NCBI GenBank assembly: GCA_016935885.1
Contig: JAFGQA010000418.1
Coordinates: 1-23,123 of the forward strand
DNA length: 23,123 nt
DNA from: Phycisphaerae bacterium
GTDB taxonomy: Bacteria; Planctomycetota; Phycisphaerae; UBA1845; UTPLA1
Reading direction: 5' to 3'
Part shown: positions 8,247 to 17,900 of the stretch, piece by piece
How the letters are laid out: each line of letters opens with the position of its first letter
Position numbering within the stretch: the first letter of the stretch is position 1
Program-made: the position numbers and the translations under genes
Notes under the pieces: model-generated
Database searches by the model: none
What the model was told of the DNA's origin: nothing
Seen by the model: only the letters and a program-made list of their open reading frames with translations

Positions 8247-8391
8247 GTGTCGGAGCAGTGGGCCGGCGTGATCCTGGCCGTGGCATCCGTGTTGTGCGGC
8301 GAGCTGATCGGCGTCGAGCGAAAGCGGGCTCAGAAGCGGGCCAGGATGCGAACGTTGATCCTCATCTGCCTGGGTTCCGCGGTCGGCTTCG
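8247..8391 (+). pseudogene. N-terminal remnant of an MgtC/SapB family gene
   Basis: From the GTG at 8247 the frame reads about 48 residues that match the start of MgtC/SapB membrane proteins: a first hydrophobic helix, then the signature ELIGVERKR, then MRTLILICLGSAVGF, which corresponds to the conserved GLRTHILVCLGSA region. After about 8391 the similarity ends and the frame runs antisense through the exporter gene to a stop at 8534. A full MgtC protein has 150-230 residues, so about two thirds or more are lost. The remnant overlaps the last 12 or so codons of the exporter gene on the other strand, so a deletion or recombination joined them. Function is not expected. Confidence 0.65.
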
Positions 8392-11259
8392 TCCCGGGCA
8401 GCCCAGCGCTTTCGGTTGCCACACCGTCAACAGGGCTGGCAGGAGAACGAGCGTGGCGAGCAGGCAGTTCACCACGCTCAGCACGACGAGTGCGCCAAGT
8501 CGGGCGTTGGATGGCACTTGTGACAGGACCATGACGCCGAAGCCCAGGGCGATGGCCATGGCATCAAGGATAATGGGCGGGCCGGCAGTCTTGACGGCCG
8601 CGATCGCCGCTTCGTTGGAAGGCAGCCCGTCGGCCATGGCGTAGCGGAATCGCTCCGTGAGGTGAATCGCGTAGTCCACGCCGATGCCCAAGGTCATGGC
8701 GGAGAACATCGACGTCGCCACGCCCAGCGGCATCTCCAGCAGGCCCATGACCGCGAAGTTGACCAGCACGGCCAGGGCGCAGGGCAACACGCAGTAGATG
8801 CCCCAGCCAATTGACCGCCCCATCAACACGGTGATCGCCAGGATGCCCAGCAAGGAAAGAAGCAAGGACCGCACCTGTGTCGTGACGATCGCTCCGATCA
8901 ACGCCTGGCTGACGGCCACATCCCCGGCAAACTCCAAGGAGATGCCGTGCGGGGCAAGGTACGTTCGTTCGTACTGGCGGATGTCCTCCATCAGGTGCCG
9001 CGTGGCAATGTAATTGGCGTCTTCCATGAAGACGGTGATCAGGGCCCGGCTGTGTTCGGGATTCATGATCTCGCTCAGGCGGCGATCTCCTCGGACCCGC
9101 TTGTACTGCTGCCACAGCCATCGGATGCGGTGGGGTGCGTCGGGGATGCACCGCCAGACTTCCTTCTGTCCGCTCGCCATGTAGTTGATGGTCGAGATGT
9201 AGTCGGCGGTGCCGATCACGCCGCCAACGGCATCCTCACGGTGCGACTCGATGAAGCCTTCCAGGCCCTCGACCAATCGAACCGTCTCCGGGAATAGGAA
9301 TGCACGCGGCCTGATCTCGTACGTGTACAGCTCATCGGGGCCGCGATGCGGCACTGGCCTGAGGGACCCGTCATTGCGGTTGGTCCTGAAGGCAACCAAC
9401 TCGCCCTGTCGGTCGGCGCCATCGATTCGGGCCATGCGAGGATGACGGGGCCGCTTGCCTCGTCGAATGCTCGAATGCTCGAATCCTCGAATCCTTGAAT
9501 CCTTGACCCCTTCGGCTCCGCCACCGACATCCGGGGCATCGGGGGGAGAGATGCGGAGCCACCTGCCGATCAGCGTTTTGAGATCGATCTGCTGATCGAC
9601 GGGCAGCTTTGCCCCGAAGTGCTCCACGTTGCCGCTCATCACCTCGCCGTGGAGTTCCTCGTCGTCCGTGTTAACGCAGACGAGAAGGATGTGCGTTCCG
9701 TGAAAGGATCGGTTGACCATCTGGGTAGCCTGGTAGAATTCGCTGTTGGGGGCGAACCCGTCGATCCAACTGTCCTGGACAAAGGCCCGTCGCACACCGA
9801 AGGGGGCGGCGACCAGGACGAGGAGACCGGCAAGGATGGCAACATACCGATAACGCACAACTGCCGTGGCGAACCCGTGCAACAGGCCCGCTCGCTCGCG
9901 TCGATCCGCGGTCTCGCTTCGCGGATGCGTGCCCTTGAAATGCCGCGGGTTCAGCAGGACGAGGCAGGCGGGAATGACCGTCAGCGACCATAACATGCAG
10001 AAGATGATGCCTACTGCGGTGAATATGCCGAAGGCTCGCACCGGCGCGATCGGCGACAGCACGAACGACATGAAACCAACTGCCGTCGTGACGGACGTCT
10101 TGACGACCGGCCGCCACATCTCGTCCATCGTCCTGCCGACGAGGATTCGACGATTCGAGGATTCAAGGATTTGAGGAGTCGAGGATTCAAGGATTCGAGT
10201 GATCTGGGGCGGCAGCGACCCTTGAATCCTCGAATCCTCAAATCCTGGACCCCTCGAATCCTTCCTCAGGTGTTGCCGGTAATGGCTGAAGATGTGGATC
10301 TCGTCGGCGACGCCCATGGCGGTCAGGATCACGGGCAACACGGCGATGGTCAGGTAGATCGGAACACTACACCACCCCATCAGGCCAAAGACGAAGACCA
10401 GACAGGCACCGACCTCACCCAATGGCAGCATCGCGGCGGCAAGGCTCCGGAAACTGACGAGAAACACCAGGGCCATGATGATGACCGCGACCGGCACCAA
10501 GCCGATGTGCCGCGCGACGAACAGCCGAAGCTCGTAGACCGATCGCGGAAAACGCCATCTGCCCGCTTCGTCGCCACCGGGGATGTGACGGCCCATCAAG
10601 GCGGACGGAACGCCGAGGTCCTCAAGGATGTGTGTCCCCAACAGCGATTCCGCCACCGGAGCACCGACGATATGGACCGTCTCGGGGATGTCGCCCTGCT
10701 CGGCGACGATGCTCTGGAGCGTTTGGTGGAGTCGGGGACGATCCACACCGTCAGGGACGCCGATCAGAATCGCGGTCGCGCGATCGTCGTAGGAAACGAG
10801 CGTGCCGGTGTAGAGCTGGATGCGCTTCAGATCGTCGCGGACCCGGTCAAGGTCTTGGCGTGTTTTGGGCGGTGGTTCGAGAAACCGCCGGTTCCTCAAC
10901 GAGCCGGTGACGACGCGGTCACTACTCTCCGTGGCCAGGCTGACCACGTCTTCCGGGTCGATCCCTTCGATTTCCCCGAATCGCCCGGTCCATTTCCGAA
11001 CCAGATCCAGCGTGTGGAGGTTGAAGATGCCGTGTGGATCATCGGACTTGATCACCACGGCGATTTGGTCCAGGACGCCGAACTCGTCCCGGATCGACCG
11101 ATCGAGTTGAATCTCGCGGGCGTCCCTCGGAAGCAGGGCGTTTCCGTCGGTTCGCAGTCGGAGGCGCGTCACGCCGGGGGCCACCGCCAGCGTGACCAGA
11201 ATGGCGACCGCCACGACCCGCCTGGGGCATCGAATCGAATACCGATAGACCGGCGTCAT
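8362..11259 (-). CDS. RND superfamily (MMPL-type) exporter
   Basis: 965 residues. Two repeated halves, each with one N-terminal membrane helix, a large periplasmic loop and a cluster of helices. Half 1: helix at about 13-32, loop to about 250, helices to about 430 with the G-x-x-D motif GVADEIHIFSHYR. Half 2: helix near 455-475, loop, and GIGVDYAIHLTERFR with a final cluster ending VLLPALLTVWQP. Such proteins export lipids or hydrophobic compounds using the proton gradient. Two 8-bp tandem repeat tracts have been taken into the gene in frame: residues about 332-373 (cytoplasmic loop after the GVADE helix) and 583-599 (second periplasmic loop). The last 12 or so residues are read from the antisense of an mgtC remnant, so the original C-terminus was probably replaced. 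It follows the enediyne-type genes by 260 bases on the same strand, so it could export their product, but this is inference. No good ribosome site is seen before the ATG. Confidence 0.87.
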   Translation of the reverse strand: MTPVYRYSIRCPRRVVAVAILVTLAVAPGVTRLRLRTDGNALLPRDAREIQLDRSIRDEFGVLDQIAVVIKSDDPHGIFNLHTLDLVRKWTGRFGEIEGIDPEDVVSLATESSDRVVTGSLRNRRFLEPPPKTRQDLDRVRDDLKRIQLYTGTLVSYDDRATAILIGVPDGVDRPRLHQTLQSIVAEQGDIPETVHIVGAPVAESLLGTHILEDLGVPSALMGRHIPGGDEAGRWRFPRSVYELRLFVARHIGLVPVAVIIMALVFLVSFRSLAAAMLPLGEVGACLVFVFGLMGWCSVPIYLTIAVLPVILTAMGVADEIHIFSHYRQHLRKDSRGPGFEDSRIQGSLPPQITRILESSTPQILESSNRRILVGRTMDEMWRPVVKTSVTTAVGFMSFVLSPIAPVRAFGIFTAVGIIFCMLWSLTVIPACLVLLNPRHFKGTHPRSETADRRERAGLLHGFATAVVRYRYVAILAGLLVLVAAPFGVRRAFVQDSWIDGFAPNSEFYQATQMVNRSFHGTHILLVCVNTDDEELHGEVMSGNVEHFGAKLPVDQQIDLKTLIGRWLRISPPDAPDVGGGAEGVKDSRIRGFEHSSIRRGKRPRHPRMARIDGADRQGELVAFRTNRNDGSLRPVPHRGPDELYTYEIRPRAFLFPETVRLVEGLEGFIESHREDAVGGVIGTADYISTINYMASGQKEVWRCIPDAPHRIRWLWQQYKRVRGDRRLSEIMNPEHSRALITVFMEDANYIATRHLMEDIRQYERTYLAPHGISLEFAGDVAVSQALIGAIVTTQVRSLLLSLLGILAITVLMGRSIGWGIYCVLPCALAVLVNFAVMGLLEMPLGVATSMFSAMTLGIGVDYAIHLTERFRYAMADGLPSNEAAIAAVKTAGPPIILDAMAIALGFGVMVLSQVPSNARLGALVVLSVVNCLLATLVLLPALLTVWQPKALGCPGRSRPRNPGR
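9463..9511. repeat. 8-bp tandem repeat tract (CGAATCCT family) inside exporter gene
   Basis: About six imperfect units of CGAATCCT or CGAATGCT. The family is the same as at 10141-10264 and 14251-14274. Read on the minus strand it encodes residues 583-599 of the exporter. Confidence 0.8.
10141..10264. repeat. Inverted pair of 8-bp tandem repeats inside exporter gene
   Basis: About seven units of ATTCGAGG type run at 10141-10199; about five in the opposite orientation run at 10221-10264; 21 bases lie between. The whole can fold into one long hairpin. In protein it gives the 8-residue periodic RILESSTP-QILESSNR. Confidence 0.85.
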
Positions 11260-11270
11260 GGAGCGTTATC

Positions 11271-11288
11271 AGCTATTAGCTAATAGCT
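11271..11288. repeat. Perfect 18-bp palindrome
   Basis: AGCTATTAGCTAATAGCT, 12 bases upstream of the exporter start codon. A related degenerate run (AGCTGTTAGCTGTTAG) lies at 11420-11436. The palindrome is in the position of an operator, but its similarity to the other run fits a repeat family better. Confidence 0.6.
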
Positions 11289-11290
11289 CC

Positions 11291-11419
11291 TCGTACGGCG
11301 TTTCACAAACAGAACGATTGTACGCTCTGCCGAGAATCCTTGCTCGGCACCAGCTTCAGAACCGAGAAGGGATTCTCGGTCCAGCAATCGTAGTCGCGTT
11401 TCCTGTGAAACGCGGTACT
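11291..11419. repeat. 129-bp composite hairpin element upstream of the exporter
   Basis: The outer 15-bp arms (11291-11305 and 11405-11419) pair with one mismatch. Inside are CGATTG/CAATCG arms and two hairpins, CCGAG-AATCCTTG-CTCGG and CCGAGAA-GGG-ATTCTCGG. It is flanked on both sides by AGCTATTAGC-like repeats. It fills most of the gap between the thioesterase and the exporter. Confidence 0.7.
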
Positions 11420-11455
11420 AGCTGTTAGCTGTTAGTTGTCAGCCATCAACGGTTT

Positions 11456-11507
11456 CGTCCTTCATCCTTCATCCTTCATCCTTCATCCTTCATCCTTCAT
11501 CCTTCAT
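11456..11507. repeat. 7-bp tandem repeat (TTCATCC)n, intergenic
   Basis: About seven near-perfect units of TTCATCC between the thioesterase stop (11520) and the exporter. The same unit occurs as an inverted pair inside the PKS gene at 13003-13087. Confidence 0.9.
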
Positions 11508-11519
11508 GCGTTCCCCTTG

Positions 11520-11945
11520 TCAAGCCTCGGAGTAAGGGCGCAAAGCGTCGCGGAAGCCATCCGGGATGGGGGCGGGTACCATCTGGTCGCCCCTGGCCCT
11601 CATGCATGCTACTTCCTGCTCGCCCTTGGCGACGAGTTGCTCGGCCCCATCCTTGCACCTGTAGTACTCGAAGTCCATCTTGACACGGTTTTGCACGAAC
11701 GCCGCGAGCCGCATGCGCAGCAGGACCTCATCGAGGCCCCACAGTTCATCGAAGTACTCGCAGGAGCACCGGACCGTCACCAAACGCAGGTCCCTGGAGA
11801 GCTCGCCCAATACCTCGGGCGCGTGGTCGCGCAGGAACATCTCCCGGCACCGGCCCTGCCATTCCAGGTAGTGCGTGTAGTAGACGTTTCCGAGGAGGTT
11901 CGTCTCGCCGAAACCCACGACATGACGGTACTCATACACGCGCAT
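11520..11945 (-). CDS. Enediyne-type hot-dog thioesterase (E10 family)
   Basis: 141 residues, the full length of the family (SgcE10, CalE7, TebC). These small hot-dog enzymes hydrolyse the polyene thioester from the ACP of the enediyne PKS and, with the PKS, give a conjugated heptaene. Seen: YEYRHVVGFGETNLLGNVYYTHYLEWQGR, cited here in pieces: YRHVVGFGETN (residues 6-16), GNVYYTHYLEWQGRCRE (19-35) and CEYFDELWGLDE (about 61-72). As in CalE7, the acidic nucleophile of other hot-dog thioesterases is replaced by Asn (N16), and an Arg (R32 or R34) follows in the WQGR motif. The start codon overlaps the end of the PKS gene by 14 bases; AGGA about 9 bases upstream supports it. Co-translation with the PKS is likely. 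Confidence 0.92.
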   Translation of the reverse strand: MRVYEYRHVVGFGETNLLGNVYYTHYLEWQGRCREMFLRDHAPEVLGELSRDLRLVTVRCSCEYFDELWGLDEVLLRMRLAAFVQNRVKMDFEYYRCKDGAEQLVAKGEQEVACMRARGDQMVPAPIPDGFRDALRPYSEA

Positions 11946-14900
11946 CGCTGTTCCTCGTCAACACCGCCAGGACCAGTAGCCCCTCGGTGCCGCGCACCGG
12001 CGCCACGAACGTGGCCACGACCAATGACCCGGATGACAGAATGACCCAATCGTCCCGTTGCGACGAAGCGAGGACAAGCGGGGCGTCTAGCGTGACACTC
12101 GCCTTCTTCAGGCATTCGCACGCCGCCCAGACGCGGGTGGCTGCGCGATCACGGTCGTCGCTCGTCTCCTTGGCAATCACCTCCGCCAGCGCGAATCGCT
12201 CGGGGCCAAGCAGATCTCTCCAGGCCTCACCCGACCGTGCCGTCACAGGTTCGACGTCGCAGCCGATCGGCTCCGGACCGGCCACGGCAAGTGTCAGGTC
12301 GCCGGCATGTGCCGCCGATACTGCCCGGCCGTCCGCCGCGACGTCAGGTTTGCCATCTGGCCGACGCCGGATCGGCCCAGTGGCCCCCGGGCCGAGGGCG
12401 CGCTGGATCGCAAGATCGCTCCGCTCTCGTCGCTCGGACGCGGTCCCGCGCTCCACCACCACCGTGACATGCGCCCCTGGAACCAGCTCGCCGATCCGCC
12501 GCTCAACATACGGCCCCAGCAGCGGCTCGATCCACGGGGCTTGAGGCCCGGTGCCACCCACGATCTGGAGCCGAAGGCCCTCCCACCGCTCACACACCGC
12601 ACCATCCATCCGGGTCACGTCCACATCGTACACGAAGACGTCCCCGTCTCGCGAGCGTTCGCGGGCAAAGGAGAGGCGCGGACCCGACGTCTGAACAAAG
12701 CCGGGTTGGCACCGGTGGGTCTGCACGATGCGGTCCACACCGACCGGCAGGATCCTCGCGTGCGGGATGCACGGTTGTATGGCATGGATGGCCGCGTCTC
12801 GGGCGCCGGGATCGCCCAGGACGAGTTGCCCGGGCAGATAACGGCCGAACCAGTTCACACCCTCGCCCGGTCCGATCTCCGCCACGCACTCGGTAGCCAT
12901 CAAGCGACGATAGCCCCGCAGCCTGCGAAACCGGCCAGCCTGAAACAGGATGCCGCCATACAGATCCCGCTCGGGATCAACGTCAACGGGCGGCACGCCG
13001 CAGGGATGAAGGATGAAGGATGAAGGATGAACGGAGCTGCTATCCTCCGCGTCTTCATCCTTCATCCTTCCACCTTCATCCTTCCAGATGCACGTGGCAC
13101 TGAAATGATCCACCTGAAAGCCGGTCTTCCTGCACCGCAAGACGACGTCGACGCGGCCCGATACCCGCAGGAGCACGGCGATGCGGATGGTCTCTGTCCC
13201 GTTGTCGGGCACGACCACCGGCCGGTTGAACTTGACGTTCTCGAACGTCGGGGGCGTCGCGCTACCCATCAACCCCATCGCCGCCTGCGCCATAGCCTCC
13301 AAACCCATCACGGCGGGCAACAGCTTGGCACCGGCGAACACGTGATCATCCAGGTAGGGGTCCGCCTCGGCCGTCAACTCGACGTCCAGGACGAGCTCGA
13401 CGCCTGGGTAGTGCGCTCTCGATCGCTCGACGAATCGCAGCAGCGGCAGATCACGTTCCTCCATCCTCAACGTGGGCGGCTCGCCAAACCGGCCGGCAAT
13501 GACGACGCGGGACGGCGTCTCCCCGGCCTCGTCGGCTGACAGTCGCCCCAGCAGGAGGCGCAGTTGCCGGATTCCCTCCTCGGTCGGAATCGGCGTGACA
13601 CCCTGTTGTGCCAAGGCGTCCACACGGCCGAGCCGGTGTCCCATCCCAACGCCCGACCAGACCGACCACTCGAGCGTCAGGCACCGACAATGGGGATGCT
13701 CCTTGCCCCAGCGGTCTGCCAGTTCCGCGAGCCAGTCATTGGCCACCGCGTAGTGCGCCTCGCCGGGCATGCCGGTCCGCGCGATGATCGAGCCGAAGGC
13801 CACGAACAGTCGCAACCGATCGGGATCGACCGCAGCAAGCACGTTGCGAGCGCCCCGCAGCTTGGGATTCAGCGTCTCGTGAAAGGCGGCCTCATCGAGC
13901 GACGTCAACAACTGTGGCACGTTCGTGCCGGCACCGTGCAGGAAGGCGGTGATAGGGCCGAGCTCCGCTTCCGCCCGGCCGGCGGCCGCCCGGACATCGG
14001 CCGCGCTGGTGACGTCTGCCGAGAAGTATCGAAACTCCGTGCCCGCCGCGGCCATCCGTTCCAGATTGGCTGACAGCTCGGCGTCTTCCTCGGGCCTTGA
14101 CCGGCCGAGCAGCGCCAAACGAACGCCCGACTCCTGCGCGAGCGTGAGGGCGCACTCGGCCGCGATGCCCTTGCCGCCACCGGTGACCAGCATCACGTCC
14201 TCCCGCCCCACGAGCCACGGCCTCGGACCCGCACGACCATCCACATGGGGAGGATTCGAGGATTCGAGGACTCGCTGTGCCTCCGCGCCTTTGCGCCTTT
14301 GCGCCTCTGCGCCTGTGCACCTCTGCACGTCCGCGCCTCTGCGCCTCTGCGCCTCTGCGTGATCCAAAAGGCGCAGCCGCGGGACACGTCGTTGGCCGGA
14401 CGCGTCGTACCACGCCTCACTGTAGTCAACGGCCGCCATTGCCTCGACGAGGATCCACTCGGTGGCCCTCGCGTGATCCACCGGGACGTCAACGACACAG
14501 GTCGTGATGTCGGGTCGTTCCTGGTGGAGCGTGCGGGCGAAGGCTGCCCCGCCTCCGCCGTGCTGCACGAGCACGAACCTCGGTCCCGCGGAGCCCGCCG
14601 ACCCCACCTCCGACGCCACCGTCACTGCCCGTGCGGCCTCCAACAGGAGCCCTACGTGCGTCTCGTTGGGCTCTGGCGGCAGGCACACCACCACGCCGCC
14701 ACCCGTGGCACGCCAGCCGAAGGCCGCCTGGATTCTCTCCTTCAACGGATGACCAGGCGGAGCAAAGACACGCCAGCCGGCAGCGCCTTCACGCGGTGCG
14801 TCCGCCCCATCCTGTGCTACCGTCGCCATCTCCTGTGGCGCGGCCGCCCTGTCATGTGACACGGCCGTCCTTTCGTGTGCCACGGCCGTCTCGGCCGGGG

Positions 14901-17900
14901 GCGCTTGGTGTCCTCCCGGCAGGGCTTGTTTGACGAGTTCGACGGTTAGCGGCCTGATCCACGCATCGACACCGGGTGGAGCCCGCCTTTCTTCGACGGC
15001 TGCCGCGGCGCCACCCGTTCGCTTCAGTTCCTCCAAGGCCCGGGCCACACCGGCCACCGTGGCGTCGGCGTAATCCGTCGGGGCAACCGGTGGTGCAAGG
15101 CCCAGCCGCCGCGCGGACTCGGCGACCAACTGGCCGACGGCTATGGAATTCAGATGCAGATCATCCAACAGGCGGTTGTTGTTCCTGATGGCGGAAACCG
15201 GCAGCTCCGCGCGGTCGGCTACGAGCTGCCGGACGACTTCCAGCGGCGTGGCGCCGAGTGCCACTTCCGCGACACCAGTGGGGCGAGCCGCGCGCTCATC
15301 CCGCGCCGCCTCGTCGTCTTCGTATCGCCATCCGGACTTGGAGGCCGGCGCACGTTCGCACGGGTTCACGAAGAACCTCGGACGGTGATCGAGGTCGAAG
15401 GGCTTCACGTAGCGTCCTTCGAACAACGCCGCGTGCTTGACCGGCGCCCCAATCACGTACGCCGCGCCGACCGCCCCCAGCAGGCCGCCCAACGAAGGCC
15501 CACCGGCGTCTAGCGCGACGACCGGCTTGTCCACGAAATCAGCGACCAGCCCGCGGAGGACCTCACCTGGACCGACCTCGATCCACAGGTCCACGTCGTC
15601 GGCCACGGCTGTAACGGCTTCCATGAAACGTACCGGGGACGTCACCTGTTGACACAGAATCGCCGCGAGGTCTTCATCTCCTGCGAGGCGCGAACCCGTC
15701 ACGGTGGACGCCACGGTCCGCGCCACGGGCCGGAATGCCTCGCGGGCTAGGTGCTCGCGCAACGCCGGTGTCGCCGCTTTGACCAACGACGAGTGAAACG
15801 CGTGTGATGCCGACAGACGCACGGCGCGAACGCCCTTGGCCTTCGCCCTGCCCATCACGGCGGCAACGGCCTTCGACTCGCCCGAGATCACCGTCTGCCG
15901 CGGTGAATTCAGACCGGCGATGACGACCGTTTCGCCGTCTACCAGTTGCTCGACTTCGTCCCGACCCGCTCGAAGGCCGGCCATGCTGCCGTCGGGACTG
16001 CTCAGTTCGGCCATCACCTTGCCACGAGCCTTGGCGACGCGCAACAGCGCGTCTCGGTCGAGCGCCCCGCCCCAATAGAGCGCCGCAAGCTCGCCCAGGC
16101 TGTGGCCCACCGCCACCTCCGCTGCGATCCCGAGCCCGTCTAGGACGTCGAGTGCCGCGATCGACGCCGTGATGATCGCCGGTTGGGCCACCTCGGTGGC
16201 CACGTCATCCACACCGGCCGGCAACGCCGCCTTTGCATACAGCTCGTCCACGAAGTCGAACCGCCGCCGGATCGCCCCGCCGCTCAGGTGCGACGGTGAG
16301 CCTTGGCCGGGGAAGAGGAACCCGATCCGGGCTTTGCCCGTCGCTTGTGCAAGACTGATGCCCAACCGGGTGTCGATATGCGCAGTCCGACCTTCCGCCA
16401 GCCACGTCGCCAACGTCTCCAGGCGGCTTGTTAGCTCCTCCGGGCTCGACGCGACGATCGACGCGCGCCACCGCGTGGATCGCTGGACCACGGAGCCCCC
16501 CGACGAGCCACGGCCCTCAGCCCGTGCGGCCTCAACTTCAGCGGTTCGGGAATCCGACGGCGCTGGCAGCCCGTGGCAAGACTGTGGCACCGGCGTCTCG
16601 CCGGTGGGTCTCGTGGTCAGGAACGGCGTTTCCGAACTGCTGGTTTCCCTTTCACCACGGGCTGCCAGGCTCGCCGCCAAATCGGCAAGCTCCGCCTGAG
16701 AGATTCGCGGCGCCACCGCCGACAGCCGTTCCACCATCTCCTTCAAGCCCGCGGCGTTCTTGGCCCCAAGCAGGAACAGTTCGGCGTCCTGCGCAGAGGT
16801 GAGCAGTGAGCGCGTCCTCGGATCGAGGGCCGCGCGCCGCGACGAGCCCCGGGCTTCGGCCCGTGCTGCCTCGACAGACACCTGTGCCGGGGCTCCTTCC
16901 AGCACGAGGTGCGTGTTGATGCCGCCGAAGCCCATCGCGCTGACGCCGGCACGCAGGGCGCCGTCCACCGACCACGATTCACCCTTATCGAGGATACGAA
17001 GGACCGGGGGTTCGCCGCTTAGCTCGGGGTGCGGCCGTTCGCAACCTGTGGTCGGCGGCAGGACTTGATAACGAAGCGCCATGGTTGCCTTGATCAGCCC
17101 AGCGACGCCGGCCGCAGCCTTCGTATGGCCGATGTTCGCCTTGATCGAGCCAATAGCGGCCACCGACGAGCCACGGGCTTCAACGCGTGCGGCCTCAACG
17201 ACCCCCGACGATCCGACACCGGCCTCGCGCAGGGCGCGGCATAACACGCGAAGCTCTGTTGCGTCGCCGACCTCCGTGCCTGTGCCGTGCCCCTCAAAAT
17301 ACGCCACCGTGTCCACGCCGAAGCCCGCCCGGTCGTAGGCCCGCTTGAGCGCCAGCAGTTGGCCCTTCTCCTCGGGGCGTGTGATCCCGCCGCTGCCGTC
17401 CGAGGAAACGCCCCAACCGCGGATCGTGGCATAGACGTGGCGATGCTGGGCGATGGCGTCCTCCTCCCGCATCAGCACCACGAAGCCGCAGCCCTCGCCC
17501 GGCCAGAATCCGGCCGACCGGACGTCGTAGACGCGCATCTTCTCGGGCGCCAGCGCGCTGGTCTTGGCGAAGCCCACAAGCTCGAACGGATCCAAGCTCA
17601 GGTCCACGCCACCGGCCAATGCCACGTCCAAGTCGCCGTTGACGAGTGAGTTGCACGCGTTGATCACCGCCAACAAGGACGAGGCACAGGCGCCGTCCAC
17701 CGTGTAACCGCCGCCCTTGAAGTCAAACTGGTTGCAGATCCGCCCGGCGATCGTGTTGGACAGTCCGCCAGCCAACGACTCCTCGCCTGTGGGTGGAAAC
17801 GGCTTCTTGTAGCTTCTCTCAAGGTCCTTCAGGAACCGGTGGCGATGATCCGACGCCCAGCCTTCCGCCGCCAACGCCGCCTCAACAACGCGGCGAACGT

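Noticed and set aside
10171..11283. Plus-strand open frame of 370 codons opposite the exporter
   Set aside because: Overlaps the well-supported RND exporter fully and reads low-complexity sequence through the repeat tracts.
11456..11507. Possible CRISPR array
   Set aside because: Units of 7 bp without spacers; a simple tandem repeat.
16563..16668. Insertion sequence with transposase
   Set aside because: Only 106 bp and no transposase gene anywhere in the window; kept as a small repeat element only.
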